DNA of 64,000 bases, from assembly GCF_963931595.1 (NCBI RefSeq), contig NZ_OZ007030.1, positions 434,001-498,000 on the forward strand. Direction: 5' to 3'. The DNA is from an uncultured Subdoligranulum sp. GTDB taxonomy: Bacteria > Bacillota > Clostridia > Oscillospirales > Ruminococcaceae. The notes beneath the pieces were generated by a model. That model had not been told where the DNA came from. It was given only the letters and a program-made list of their open reading frames with translations, and did not search any database. Every line of letters begins with the position of its first letter. Position 1 is the stretch's first letter. Both the position numbers and the translations under genes were made by a program. Positions 25,638 to 33,804 of this stretch are shown in pieces.

Positions 25638-25764
25638 TCAGGATACTTCTTGCCCCACCGGAACCCGGAACTAATGGGGACACTTTTGATACCCTTGTTT
25701 TTGTTTTTTGGTGTATATACGAACCGTCCCCGTATTGTATATTTTACGACTTCAGAAAACACAA

Positions 25765-25814
25765 AAAATCCCGCAGATTTCAACCCGGTATAAGGATGAA
25801 TTCTGCGGGATTTT
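25765..25814. terminator. Bidirectional terminator between element core and cargo
   Basis: A 13-bp stem (25765-25777 with 25802-25814) with A/T runs on both sides serves the gene ending at 25637 and the acyltransferase ending at 25867. Nothing else is seen in 25638-25866. Confidence 0.8.
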
Positions 25815-25866
25815 ATATTATTCATGACACCGGAAAGTCACATTGGCACAAAGATTTATGCGTAAA

Positions 25867-26874
25867 TTATGTGACAACCCTTTCGGCGAGGAACTTTACG
25901 ATGCTTCTGCTTAATCCATCCAACAAAAAGGAAATCACGAAGCTGCCTACTGTTAAAAGTAACAGCCCGCTAACCCAGTAGAGAGGCGTTACACGGTGAT
26001 TGACAAGAACGGGGACTATCACCAAGGTAATAGCCAAGTGATGTACAAGGAAGACTCCAAAACAGCGACGGGATAACCAATGCAAAGCCTTTTGAAGAAA
26101 CGGACCACAAAACAGGAGTAACTGCCCTAAATAAAACACCATTACAAACACTCCAACACTGGCTGCGGTTACAATCCAATATTCAGGACACCCAAGGCCA
26201 TACAGTACCAAAGTGGTCATTCCTGCTAAAATTCCTGGAATCCAAAGGGATGGGAGACACCCGCCCAAAAAGATACCCATGAAAAACAACGGCAGCTGGC
26301 CAATCAATGTGGGATAAAGCTGCCCCGGATTTTCCACAAAACAACAAGCCAACCAGGCAAAGAGAGCTCCTACGGCGGCGAAAACAACTCCCCGGCGTCG
26401 AATCATGCGCCAAAGTACAGGAAAAACAGCGTAAAGGAACAGAATACAACCCAAATACCACTCTCCAATTTTGTAAAACGTAGGCGTGAAAGACTGAAAA
26501 TATCCATCTACTCCCACTATAGAGGGAAGCAGTTTCCACGGAGCTACGCCTTCATTGTTGCCACATATTATATCGCTGTAAATAAAAATGGGAAAAAAGC
26601 AAAGCCAGAAAAGAGGGTAAATGGCCAGAAAACGTCCCCAAAGATAGCGCTTCATGGACCAGCTGCGGCTTTTTTCCTGCCAGCACAAGCAAGATCCAGA
26701 AAGGAGAGTCATGGTGTATACCGCCACTTGGACCAGCGGCTCCATAGCGGGAAGAAAATCTGCTGGACATAGTCCCCGAACAGCGGTTTCTACCTGATAA
26801 TGATAGAATACTACCACCAAGATTCCGAATACCCGAATCAAATCCAGACCGGGAAGATGTTTGAACTCTTTCAT
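25867..26874 (-). CDS. Membrane acyltransferase (acyltransferase 3 family), element cargo
   Basis: A 335-residue integral membrane protein with about ten helices. The N-terminus LPGLDLIRVFGILVVVFYHY fits the acyltransferase-3 signature (R and H in the first helix). These enzymes O-acylate surface glycans, peptidoglycan or small molecules; OatA-type O-acetylation protects from lysozyme. Here the extracytoplasmic SGNH domain of OatA is absent. ATG 26874 is chosen because AGGAGG lies 6 nt upstream. It is divergent from the two-component/ABC operon across a region carrying that system's operator copies, so the two may be co-regulated. Confidence 0.85.
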   Translation of the reverse strand: MKEFKHLPGLDLIRVFGILVVVFYHYQVETAVRGLCPADFLPAMEPLVQVAVYTMTLLSGSCLCWQEKSRSWSMKRYLWGRFLAIYPLFWLCFFPIFIYSDIICGNNEGVAPWKLLPSIVGVDGYFQSFTPTFYKIGEWYLGCILFLYAVFPVLWRMIRRRGVVFAAVGALFAWLACCFVENPGQLYPTLIGQLPLFFMGIFLGGCLPSLWIPGILAGMTTLVLYGLGCPEYWIVTAASVGVFVMVFYLGQLLLFCGPFLQKALHWLSRRCFGVFLVHHLAITLVIVPVLVNHRVTPLYWVSGLLLLTVGSFVISFLLDGLSRSIVKFLAERVVT

Positions 26875-26943
26875 GGCCAGCCTCCTAAACTCTCTTGACA
26901 TATAAGATAGGAGGCATTTCTTTCTATTCGATGACTTGGAAGG

Positions 26944-27035
26944 TGACAAAGTTGTCAGAAACAATGTATTTACCAGGAAGATTACATATCAGATGACAGA
27001 TCAGTCACGCACAGAGTACTATTCCGTGATAAAAT
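26944..27035. promoter_or_regulatory. Operator copies and promoter before the response regulator gene
   Basis: Two related palindromes occur: TGACA-AAGT-TGTCA (26944-26957) and TGACA-GATC-AGTCA (26994-27007). The second abuts the position expected for the -35 of a TAAAAT box (27030-27035). The same motif occurs before the ABC genes (28758-28771), so this is probably the regulator's own binding site. Confidence 0.6.
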
Positions 27036-27076
27036 AATATGGCACATTAAACATTTAAAGTGAGGAAATCATCCCA

Positions 27077-27760
27077 ATGGTTCGGATATTGTTGATTGAA
27101 GATGACTCCACTATTGCAGCCGGGCTGGCGTATTCTCTGGAACAGGAGGGGTGGAGTGTCACTTGCAAGGGCACTCTGGCGCAAGGGAGAAACGCCTTAG
27201 AGACTGGAGAATACCAGCTGTTATTGGTGGATGTCGGTTTGCCTGATGGTAGCGGCTACGATCTGTGTGCTGCTGCTAAAAGTAGGAATATTCCGGTGAT
27301 TTTTGCCACTGCAAGAGGGGATGAGGGAAGCGTAGTACTGGGCCTAGATATGGGGGCTGACGATTATATCGTTAAACCCTTTCGGTTGCGGGAAGTGGCC
27401 AGCCGCATCCGGGCCGTACTACGCAGAGCGGCCGGAGAGCGGGAGCAGTTGGTTCGGTTGGGGGAACTGGCGGTAGATACACAGAAAGGCCAAGTGACCC
27501 GTAACGGAACTCCCATCTTGCTTACCGCTCTGGAATACCGATTACTGCTTACTTTTCTGTCTCATCCTGGACAGACTCTCACCCGGGGGCAACTGTTGGA
27601 AGGAATCTGGGATGTGGCAGGAAATTTTGTCAATGACAACACCTTGTCTGTGTATATCAAGCGACTGCGTGACAAGCTGGAAATGCCAGGACACCCTCTC
27701 ATTTCCACTGTGCGTGGAATGGGCTATCGGCTGGAGGTAGATGGCCATGACAAGAAATAA
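27077..27760 (+). CDS. OmpR/PhoB-family response regulator (element cargo)
   Basis: A 227-residue regulator. The receiver domain has the acidic pair ED-D near residues 8-10, the phospho-acceptor Asp in LLVDVGLPDG, Thr in FATAR and Lys in VKPF. A C-terminal winged helix follows (LTALEYRLLLTFLSHPGQ, SVYIKRLRDKL). It is paired with the overlapping histidine kinase and a downstream ABC exporter, as in Vnc/Bce-like antimicrobial peptide response systems. GTGAGGAAA precedes the ATG. It probably binds the TGACA-N4-TGTCA sites upstream of itself and the ABC genes. Confidence 0.93.
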   Translation: MVRILLIEDDSTIAAGLAYSLEQEGWSVTCKGTLAQGRNALETGEYQLLLVDVGLPDGSGYDLCAAAKSRNIPVIFATARGDEGSVVLGLDMGADDYIVKPFRLREVASRIRAVLRRAAGEREQLVRLGELAVDTQKGQVTRNGTPILLTALEYRLLLTFLSHPGQTLTRGQLLEGIWDVAGNFVNDNTLSVYIKRLRDKLEMPGHPLISTVRGMGYRLEVDGHDKK

Positions 27761-28760
27761 GGAATTATATCTGCCTATCGCCCTCAGCATGGCTCTGACT
27801 TTGGTTTCAGGGCTGCTCTGTGGCTTTTTGGGTGGCCCCTGGGCAGCACTGACAGGGAGCGGGTCCGTTCTTCTCACCACACTGCTCTGGATGAGCACAA
27901 CATGGAGTCGGTATAAAAAGTTGCAGAAATTAGGAGAATACCTGGCTTCGGTATATGCAGGCGGGGAACTTCTGGATATTCGTGACAATCGGGAAGGAGA
28001 ACTGAGCCTTCTGAAGAACGATCTGTATAAGATTACCGTTACCCTGCGTCAGCAAAGTGCCCAGCTGGCTCATGACAAGGAATTTTTGCAGCAGCTTCTG
28101 GGCAATATTTCCCATCAACTGCGCACCCCTCTTACCGGAATGCTGGTTATGGCGGACTTGCTGGCACGACCAGACCTACCGCTGGAAAAGCGCCAGGAAT
28201 TTACCGGGCAGCTTACTGCACAGCTGGAACGAATGCAATGGTTACTGGAGAGACTTTTGACCTTGTCCCGGTTGGATGCCGGGTGCCTGGAACTGGAACG
28301 AAAAACCGTTTCACTGCCATCTTTGCTGGATAGAGCTACTGCTCCGGTAAGGGTGGCCCTGGAACTGCGTGGCCAGACTTTAAAAGTGGAGTGCCCTCAA
28401 GACCTCCTGTGGGAAGGGGATGAAAAATGGACCGCAGAGGCTGTAACCAACCTGGTGAAAAACGCTTCTGAGCATTCCCCGGAAGGAGGCTTGGTAAAAA
28501 TTTCCGTGAGCAAGGATGTACTGAATCTTTGGATCACAGTGGAAGATAACGGTCCCGGTATCCCGGAATTGGATATGCCCTATTTGTTTCGGAGATTTTA
28601 TCGTGGCAGTAATGCCGCTCCGGGCAGCGCTGGTATCGGCTTGGCTTTGGCGGCAGAATTAGTTCGAGCTCAAGGCGGCAGTGTGGTGGCAGAAAATCAG
28701 ACCCCAGGCCCTGGTGCTCGTTTTATCCTCAAATTGCCCATACATCCCGGTAGTTTGTGA
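27747..28760 (+). CDS. Intramembrane-sensing histidine kinase (element cargo)
   Basis: A 337-residue kinase. Two N-terminal helices (about 8-30 and 33-54) are joined by a very short loop, so there is almost no extracellular sensor domain; this is typical of kinases that sense through a partner ABC transporter. The HisKA box is NISHQLRTPLTGML; the N-box NLVKNASEH, G1 box DNGPGIP and G2 box GSAGIGLAL follow. ATG 27747 is preferred to 27741 because GGAGG lies 9 nt upstream. It overlaps the regulator gene by 14 nt. The kinase is expected to be inactive without its ABC partner, but this is inferred from the family. Confidence 0.92.
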   Translation: MTRNKELYLPIALSMALTLVSGLLCGFLGGPWAALTGSGSVLLTTLLWMSTTWSRYKKLQKLGEYLASVYAGGELLDIRDNREGELSLLKNDLYKITVTLRQQSAQLAHDKEFLQQLLGNISHQLRTPLTGMLVMADLLARPDLPLEKRQEFTGQLTAQLERMQWLLERLLTLSRLDAGCLELERKTVSLPSLLDRATAPVRVALELRGQTLKVECPQDLLWEGDEKWTAEAVTNLVKNASEHSPEGGLVKISVSKDVLNLWITVEDNGPGIPELDMPYLFRRFYRGSNAAPGSAGIGLALAAELVRAQGGSVVAENQTPGPGARFILKLPIHPGSL

Positions 28761-28811
28761 CAAGACTGTCACCCAGACAGTCACCAAGAGGAAAGAAACA
28801 GCCAGTATACT
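28758..28811 (+). promoter_or_regulatory. Operator and promoter of the ABC exporter genes
   Basis: TGACA-AGAC-TGTCA (28758-28771) is followed by a further half site, CAGTCACC. TATACT (28806-28811) is a good -10 but has no -35 at 17 bp, as expected for a promoter activated by a response regulator. Confidence 0.6.
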
Positions 28812-28864
28812 CAAGATGTGGGGGCAACAAAGGCGTTGCCCAGTCTTGATACCAGGAGGGAAAT

Positions 28865-29548
28865 ATGGAATTACTGCGTGTGGAACACCTTAGCCGTTAT
28901 TATGGGGAAGGTCCTGCCCAAGTAAAGGCGCTGGATGATGTGTCATTCTCCGTAGAAAAAGGGGAGTTTGTCGCCATTATGGGCCCGTCCGGCAGTGGAA
29001 AAAGCACCCTCATGCACCTGCTTGGAGGGGTGGACAAGCCCACAGCTGGACATGTATGGTTACAGGGCACCGATCTTTACAAATTGGACGAGAACGCACT
29101 GGCCATTTTTCGACGGCGCCAGATAGGTCTGGTGTATCAGTTTTACAATCTACTTCCTGTGCTCAATGTACGGGAAAACCTGACCTTACCTTTGCTGTTG
29201 GATGGACGCAATGTCAACAAAAACCAGTTGGAACAGCTGGCCCAAATTCTGGGCATCCAGGATCGGATGAACCATCTGCCCCATCAGCTTTCCGGCGGTC
29301 AGCAGCAGAGGGTCAGCATTGGCCGGGCTCTGATTACCAGCCCTGCCCTTCTGTTGGCAGATGAGCCTACCGGCAACCTGGACAGCAAAAACAGTGCTGA
29401 AGTAATGGCTTTGCTGCGTTATTTTCATGAGAAAAAAGGTCAGACATTATTGGTCATTACCCACGATGAACGGATTGCCTGTCAGGCAGACCGACTCATT
29501 ACTGTGGAGGATGGGCATATTGCTCGGGACGAGGCGGTGCGGCCATGA
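28865..29548 (+). CDS. MacB/LolD-type ABC ATPase (element cargo)
   Basis: A 227-residue nucleotide-binding protein with Walker A GPSGSGKST, Q-loop LVYQFYNLLP, signature LSGGQQQRVSIGRAL, Walker B ALLLADEPTGNLD and switch His in VITHDE. The sequence is of the MacB/LolD/FtsE group that partners FtsX-fold permeases. AGGAGGG precedes the ATG at 28865. It overlaps the permease gene by 4 nt. With the two-component system it forms a likely antimicrobial peptide sensing and resistance module. Confidence 0.95.
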   Translation: MELLRVEHLSRYYGEGPAQVKALDDVSFSVEKGEFVAIMGPSGSGKSTLMHLLGGVDKPTAGHVWLQGTDLYKLDENALAIFRRRQIGLVYQFYNLLPVLNVRENLTLPLLLDGRNVNKNQLEQLAQILGIQDRMNHLPHQLSGGQQQRVSIGRALITSPALLLADEPTGNLDSKNSAEVMALLRYFHEKKGQTLLVITHDERIACQADRLITVEDGHIARDEAVRP

Positions 29549-32226
29549 AAAATATTGTGCACACTTTGACTCTCGCTCAGATGCGGGCTAATCCCCGTCG
29601 TACTCTTGTGACTCTGGTGGGTGTGGTTTTATCGGTGACCATGCTCACGGCAGTTTTTGCGGGGGCTGATTCCTTTTTGAATCTTCTGTACCGACAGGCA
29701 GCACAGGACAACGGCACCTGGCATGGCAGAGCCTTTGAGACTGGAGAACAGGTGGTAGAAAATCTGTCCCAGGATGACAGGATTGACCAACTGGGCCTGG
29801 CAGCCAGTTGGGGAGTGTCTCCCCTGGGCGACAGCAATAGGTGGGGGGCCGCTATCTATGGAGTAAACCAGTCATTTTACCAGCTTTTGAGGGTAGAGTG
29901 TCTGGAAGGAAATTTTCCTTCCACAGAGAACGAACTGGCCATTTCTCAGACTCTCGCCAAAAAGACCGGCTGGAAGATTGGAGACCAAGTCTCTTTGGAT
30001 TTGTTACGAGTATGGACCCCACAAGGGGTGGATTCCGCAGGGGAAATGATCTATCGGCAAACCAGCGGCCCGGGAATCATGGGATTATCGGACAGCTATA
30101 TGCTCCGTTCTGTGGGGGAAAAACAGTTCACGATTACAGCTATTGTGGACTCAGGCGGTTTTGATGATCAAAATGTGTTCGCCTGGGAACCATGTTTTAC
30201 AGTTCTGGAGGATCAGATCCCCCCGGATGGATTGTGGTGCGCTTATTATACTGTCAGTTCGCTGGGGCGAGAACTGTATGACCTGCTGGAAAGTATCCAG
30301 GAATGGCAGGCAGACTTGCCTGTCGATGCTGGAGGCGTGGGGACCATCGATCTAAACCGGCAGCTCTTGCTTTATTATGGCATAGATTATCCGGGCAGCC
30401 TTCTATTGCCTGCCTTTTACGGTTTGATGGCGGTAACACTTCTCATTATTCTGGTGGGTGCTGTGTCTCTGGCTCGAAACGCCTTTGCCATCAGTATGAC
30501 GGAGCGCACACAAATGCTGGGAATGTTGGCCAGTGTGGGGGCTACCCGGGCGCAGAAGCGGCAGTCCGTCTTGTATGAAGCCTTTATTCTGGGATTGATT
30601 GGCATCCCTTTGGGCCTGATTGCAGGCTGTGGAGGAATGGCGATTACACTGGTTTTCCTGAATAGTCAGGTACAGGAACTGTTTCAATTTTCTCAGCCTC
30701 TTTATCTTTCGGTACGGCCTCTTCCCCTGGCCGCTGCAGCCCTGCTGGCAGCCTTGACTCTGGCATTCAGTGCACTGCAACCGGCCTTGAAAGCCAGCAG
30801 GATCACGCCCATGGATGCCATCCAAGGAGAAGGTCAGGTTCAATTTCATTCCAATGATGTAAAAACAGGAAAACTGACTGGAAAGATTTTCGGCTTTCCA
30901 GGAATTTTGGCCCTCAAAAATTGTAAGCGAAACCGGGGACGGTATCGAGCAATTGTATTTTCCCTGGCGCTCAGCGTAATTATGCTGCTGGCTGGCACCG
31001 GACTTTCTTATTATGTGGACCGTGCCATGGGAGTGCGTTACGGGACAGACAGTCCCTTAGCAACGGCGACCATCACCTTCAACGATCCTTCCTTGGATAC
31101 CGCTACCTATACGGATGATCTGAAAGCTCTGGCTGGAACAGGGGAAGTACGGTTGGTCGGAGGTTTGCAGGCTGGAGAGATGGGCAGCTTCACTTTGAAT
31201 TGGGCGGATATGAGCCAAGACGCAATAAAATGGTTTCAAAACCAGAGCGGTCTCTTAGATGAACAGGATTATACTTTTGAGGACGGCCAAAATGTCACCG
31301 TCTATCCCACCTTGCTGATCATGGATGACCCGGAGTTTTCCGACTGGGCAGGCAAGGAAGTTTCCTTGAATTCGGATTATCTGGATTGTGTTATGATCAC
31401 CAGCACCTATCTGTATAATGCAGGCAGCTACACTCAGCTGAAAAATGCTCTGAATCTACAACCTGGATTTTCTATGGAGTTTGCACAAGAGAACGGGTTT
31501 GCAGACACTTGGCACGTAGCAGCACTGGCGGAGGATTTCCCTTATTCCGGAAACACGGTCACCTCCAACACCGTGGAAAGCCTTACTTTACAGTTGGTGA
31601 CCAGTCGCAGTGTATTCCAAGCATTCCTGAATCGGCAGGCAGACCTGGGCAGAAGCGGTGCATACTACTGGCAGGTGCAGTACATTCACCCTGAAAGTAT
31701 TTCCGCCCTAACCAGCGGATTGGAGGAATGGTCCCTAAACAACAGCTATGCCCTGCCCCAAGGGGTGATCAGTGCAAACTACAATTCCCTGGCCATGGGT
31801 GGCCTTCAGCGGTTTGGAATGCTTCTACAAATCTTATGTACCGGGTTTGTTCTGCTGCTATGTCTGGTATGTATGGCCAATATTCACAATAGCCTCTCTA
31901 CGGGAATGGAACTGCGTGCCCGGGAATATGGAATTCTCCGCAGCGTAGGAATCACACCCGTGGATTTCCGTAAGATGATTTGGCTGGAAAGTCTTTTCTA
32001 CGGAATCAAAGCGCTGTGCTGGAGTTTACCTTTTGGAGTGGGCGTGTTGTCCCTGGAATACTATGCTATCCGACGAGCATTCCAACTTCCCTTCTGTCTG
32101 CCAGTGGGCAGCATTGTCCTGGCAGTTGTTTTAGTAATGGGGGTATGCTGGATTTCTGGACTTCTGACCCGCAGGAGTCTGGAGGAGCAGACTATTACCG
32201 AGGCCATTCAGAAAAAACTTTTTTAA
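29545..32226 (+). CDS. Large FtsX/MacB-type ABC permease (element cargo)
   Basis: An 893-residue permease with a duplicated layout. An N-terminal helix (about 18-38) is followed by a ~245-residue extracellular domain and three helices (about 290-410). A second helix near 470 is followed by a ~270-residue extracellular domain and three C-terminal helices (about 755-885). This is the type VII (mechanotransmission) ABC fold. It is longer than Bce-type permeases (about 650 residues), closer to Vex- or YtrF-like duplicated forms. The substrate is unknown; antimicrobial peptides or lipids are likely. It is translationally coupled to the ATPase (ATGA overlap). Confidence 0.9.
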   Translation: MKNIVHTLTLAQMRANPRRTLVTLVGVVLSVTMLTAVFAGADSFLNLLYRQAAQDNGTWHGRAFETGEQVVENLSQDDRIDQLGLAASWGVSPLGDSNRWGAAIYGVNQSFYQLLRVECLEGNFPSTENELAISQTLAKKTGWKIGDQVSLDLLRVWTPQGVDSAGEMIYRQTSGPGIMGLSDSYMLRSVGEKQFTITAIVDSGGFDDQNVFAWEPCFTVLEDQIPPDGLWCAYYTVSSLGRELYDLLESIQEWQADLPVDAGGVGTIDLNRQLLLYYGIDYPGSLLLPAFYGLMAVTLLIILVGAVSLARNAFAISMTERTQMLGMLASVGATRAQKRQSVLYEAFILGLIGIPLGLIAGCGGMAITLVFLNSQVQELFQFSQPLYLSVRPLPLAAAALLAALTLAFSALQPALKASRITPMDAIQGEGQVQFHSNDVKTGKLTGKIFGFPGILALKNCKRNRGRYRAIVFSLALSVIMLLAGTGLSYYVDRAMGVRYGTDSPLATATITFNDPSLDTATYTDDLKALAGTGEVRLVGGLQAGEMGSFTLNWADMSQDAIKWFQNQSGLLDEQDYTFEDGQNVTVYPTLLIMDDPEFSDWAGKEVSLNSDYLDCVMITSTYLYNAGSYTQLKNALNLQPGFSMEFAQENGFADTWHVAALAEDFPYSGNTVTSNTVESLTLQLVTSRSVFQAFLNRQADLGRSGAYYWQVQYIHPESISALTSGLEEWSLNNSYALPQGVISANYNSLAMGGLQRFGMLLQILCTGFVLLLCLVCMANIHNSLSTGMELRAREYGILRSVGITPVDFRKMIWLESLFYGIKALCWSLPFGVGVLSLEYYAIRRAFQLPFCLPVGSIVLAVVLVMGVCWISGLLTRRSLEEQTITEAIQKKLF

Positions 32227-32266
32227 ACAGAAGCCGCAGAAGTGTTTTCCTTCTAAAGGGCTCTCG

Positions 32267-32294
32267 GAAGAGGTCACCTAAAGGTGGCCTCTTC
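32267..32294 (+). terminator. Hairpin after the permease gene
   Basis: A 12-bp stem with one G-T pair (32267-32278 with 32283-32294) and a TAAA loop lies 40 bp after the stop. No T-run follows, so it may be a weak or Rho-assisted terminator. Confidence 0.5.
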
Positions 32295-32411
32295 TCGTGT
32301 CAAGAGAAGAAATACAGTACAATGGATATGAATAATGAGAAGAGCTGATATTGTTTCTGTGTAAACAGCAAATAAAAACCTGTAATTATCTTGTACAGAG
32401 ACAATAAAAAT

Positions 32412-32443
32412 GGCGGGTAAGCATTTTTGTGTGCTTACCCGCC
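32412..32443. terminator. Bidirectional terminator, mainly for the DUF6061 gene
   Basis: A perfect 12-bp stem (32412-32423 with 32432-32443) with an 8-nt loop. On the minus strand ATTTTTATTG follows. It begins 12 bp past the end of the DUF6061 gene. Confidence 0.85.
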
Positions 32444-32455
32444 TTGTTTCATCTG

Positions 32456-32704
32456 TTAATTTTCGAATGGCTTGTATACAGTCACGGTTTTAAGATACTT
32501 CACGGGATCGCCGTTCAGCACCAAATCTGCATACTCAGCCGGAGCATTATAAATCAGCCAGTCCAGCTCAGAGCGTTCATACATATTGTCGGCCACTTCA
32601 TTCTCCACGGCGATGGTATCAATGGAAATCATGCTGCCATTGGCATATTTTAACTCGACACAAGCGGTGTCGATATTGAATTCACAGGACAGTAAATGGT
32701 TCAC
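32456..32704 (-). CDS. DUF6061-like small protein of the element
   Basis: An 82-residue protein with the pattern CVELKYANGSMISIDT...ENEVADNMYERSELDWLIYNAPAEYADLVLNGD, which I associate with DUF6061 proteins of Firmicute mobile elements. GTG 32704 is chosen because AAGGAGA lies 8 nt upstream. The frame is open further upstream into the attachment site, but that part has no ribosome binding site and crosses the arm repeats. Function unknown. It is the last gene before the right end. Confidence 0.75.
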   Translation of the reverse strand: MNHLLSCEFNIDTACVELKYANGSMISIDTIAVENEVADNMYERSELDWLIYNAPAEYADLVLNGDPVKYLKTVTVYKPFEN

Positions 32705-32788
32705 AGCGTTAATCTCCTTACAGCTTTCATTTTTAACGAATAATCTGTCGTGATGAACCCGCTTCCCGAATGTTGATTCCCACACTCC

Positions 32789-32807
32789 GCACCAATTCCG
32801 CACCAAT
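32789..32807 (+). repeat. Right-end GCACCAAT repeats (probable integrase arm sites)
   Basis: GCACCAAT at 32789-32796 and 32800-32807 has the same 11-bp period and orientation as the pair at 18431-18449. The 114 bp between here and the core hold nothing else I can identify. Confidence 0.6.
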
Positions 32808-32921
32808 TTGTCATGAAAGTATATGTAGATGCATGGGGTTATGTGACGGAAAAGTTCGTAAATATGGGAAATATTGAGCTTTGTGAAGGAATATTGAGAT
32901 ATAAAAAGGCCGATTATCCAC

Positions 32922-32939
32922 CGATACCTAATTTCATAT
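32922..32939. repeat. Right attachment core (attR)
   Basis: CGATACCTAATTTCATAT, identical to 18349-18366. On the minus strand it recreates the first six codons of ychF, after which the frame runs into element DNA. Confidence 0.9.
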
Positions 32940-32946
32940 TGTTTCG

Positions 32947-33002
32947 CTCCTTTTGGCGTTTTTTCCATCCCTTATTATACACACAAGGACGGCGCCACGC
33001 AA
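32947..33002 (-). promoter_or_regulatory. Stranded original promoter and ribosome binding site of ychF
   Basis: On the minus strand TTGCGT (32997-33002), a 17-bp spacer and TATAAT (32974-32979) are followed by AAAAGGAG (32947-32954), 9 nt before the ATG inside attR. This is the expected ychF expression signal, now 14.6 kb from the gene body. Confidence 0.85.
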
Positions 33003-33055
33003 GAAAAATGCGGCAAATGCCCCCTTGTGTTCTTTTTTTATCCACAATTATACGG

Positions 33056-33061
33056 TATAAT
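33056..33061 (+). promoter_or_regulatory. -10 box of the chromosomal two-component operon
   Basis: TATAAT at 33056-33061, 56 bp before the ATG at 33118. The upstream -35 region is T-rich and weak. Confidence 0.55.
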
Positions 33062-33117
33062 TAAATGCATAACGGGCGCGCCGCAGGGGTGCGCCGCCGG
33101 AACGGAGGAACAATGCC

Positions 33118-33804
33118 ATGGCGAATGAAAAAATTCTGGTAGTGGATGACGATAAAAATATCTGCGAACTGCTGCGGCTCTACCTGGTCAAGGAGGGCTA
33201 CAATGTAACGATGGTGCACGACGGCAGCGCCGCGCTCACCGAGTTTGACAAGCTGCACCCCGACCTGGTGCTGCTGGACGTGATGATGCCGGTGATGGAC
33301 GGCTGGGAGGTCTGCCGCAAGATCCGCGCCAAGGACAACACTCCCATCATCATGCTCACCGCCAAGGGTGAGACCTACGACAAGGTGCTGGGCCTGGAGC
33401 TGGGGGCGGACGACTACATCGTCAAGCCCTTTGACGCCAAGGAAGTCACGGCGCGCATCAAGGCGGTGCTGCGCCGCTCCACCAAGGAGGAGGACAACAA
33501 GGGCGTCTACGACTTTGACAACCTGCACCTGGACATGAACCGGTATGAGCTGAAGGTCAAGGGCAAGGTGGTGGAGGCGCCGCCCAAGGAGCTGGAACTG
33601 CTGGCCTGCCTGGCGGGGCATCCCAACCGGGTGTACACCCGCGATCAGCTGCTGGACGAGGTGTGGGGCTTTGAGTATTACGGCGATTCCCGCACCATCG
33701 ACGTACATGTGAAGCGTCTGCGGGAGAAGCTGGAAGGCGCCTCCGACAAGTGGAACCTGAAAACCGTCTGGGGCGTGGGCTATAAGTTTGAGGTCAGGGA
33801 ATGA
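33118..33804 (+). CDS. OmpR/PhoB-family response regulator
   Basis: A 228-residue regulator with receiver residues D10-D11, phospho-acceptor Asp in VLLDVMMPVMDG, Thr in MLTAKG and Lys in VKPF. A winged-helix output domain follows (PPKELELLACLAGHPNRVYTR, VKRLREKL, VWGVGYKF). CGGAGG precedes the start. It overlaps the kinase gene by 4 nt. It is outside the mobile element and has the GC-rich composition of the chromosome. Regulon unknown; no neighbouring target suggests one. Confidence 0.95.
   Translation: MANEKILVVDDDKNICELLRLYLVKEGYNVTMVHDGSAALTEFDKLHPDLVLLDVMMPVMDGWEVCRKIRAKDNTPIIMLTAKGETYDKVLGLELGADDYIVKPFDAKEVTARIKAVLRRSTKEEDNKGVYDFDNLHLDMNRYELKVKGKVVEAPPKELELLACLAGHPNRVYTRDQLLDEVWGFEYYGDSRTIDVHVKRLREKLEGASDKWNLKTVWGVGYKFEVRE

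Larger units (their letters stand above)
18349..32939. mobile_element. Integrated mobilizable element (14.6 kb) at the ychF start codon
   Basis: Both ends carry the 18-bp core CGATACCTAATTTCATAT (18349-18366 and 32922-32939). The integrated unit is 14,573 bp counting one core. Contents from left to right are integrase, excisionase, MobV relaxase and oriT, SF3 helicase, CHC2 primase, sigma-like protein, zinc-finger protein, membrane acyltransferase, response regulator, histidine kinase, ABC ATPase, FtsX-type permease and a DUF6061 protein. No conjugation (type IV secretion) genes are present, so it would need a helper to transfer. Composition is AT-richer than the flanking genome. Repeated GCACCAAT motifs next to both ends look like integrase arm sites. 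Confidence 0.92.

Noticed and set aside
25867..26874. Acyltransferase read as an OatA peptidoglycan O-acetyltransferase
   Set aside because: It has only the membrane acyltransferase domain; the extracytoplasmic SGNH domain that defines OatA is absent, so the specific name is not supported.
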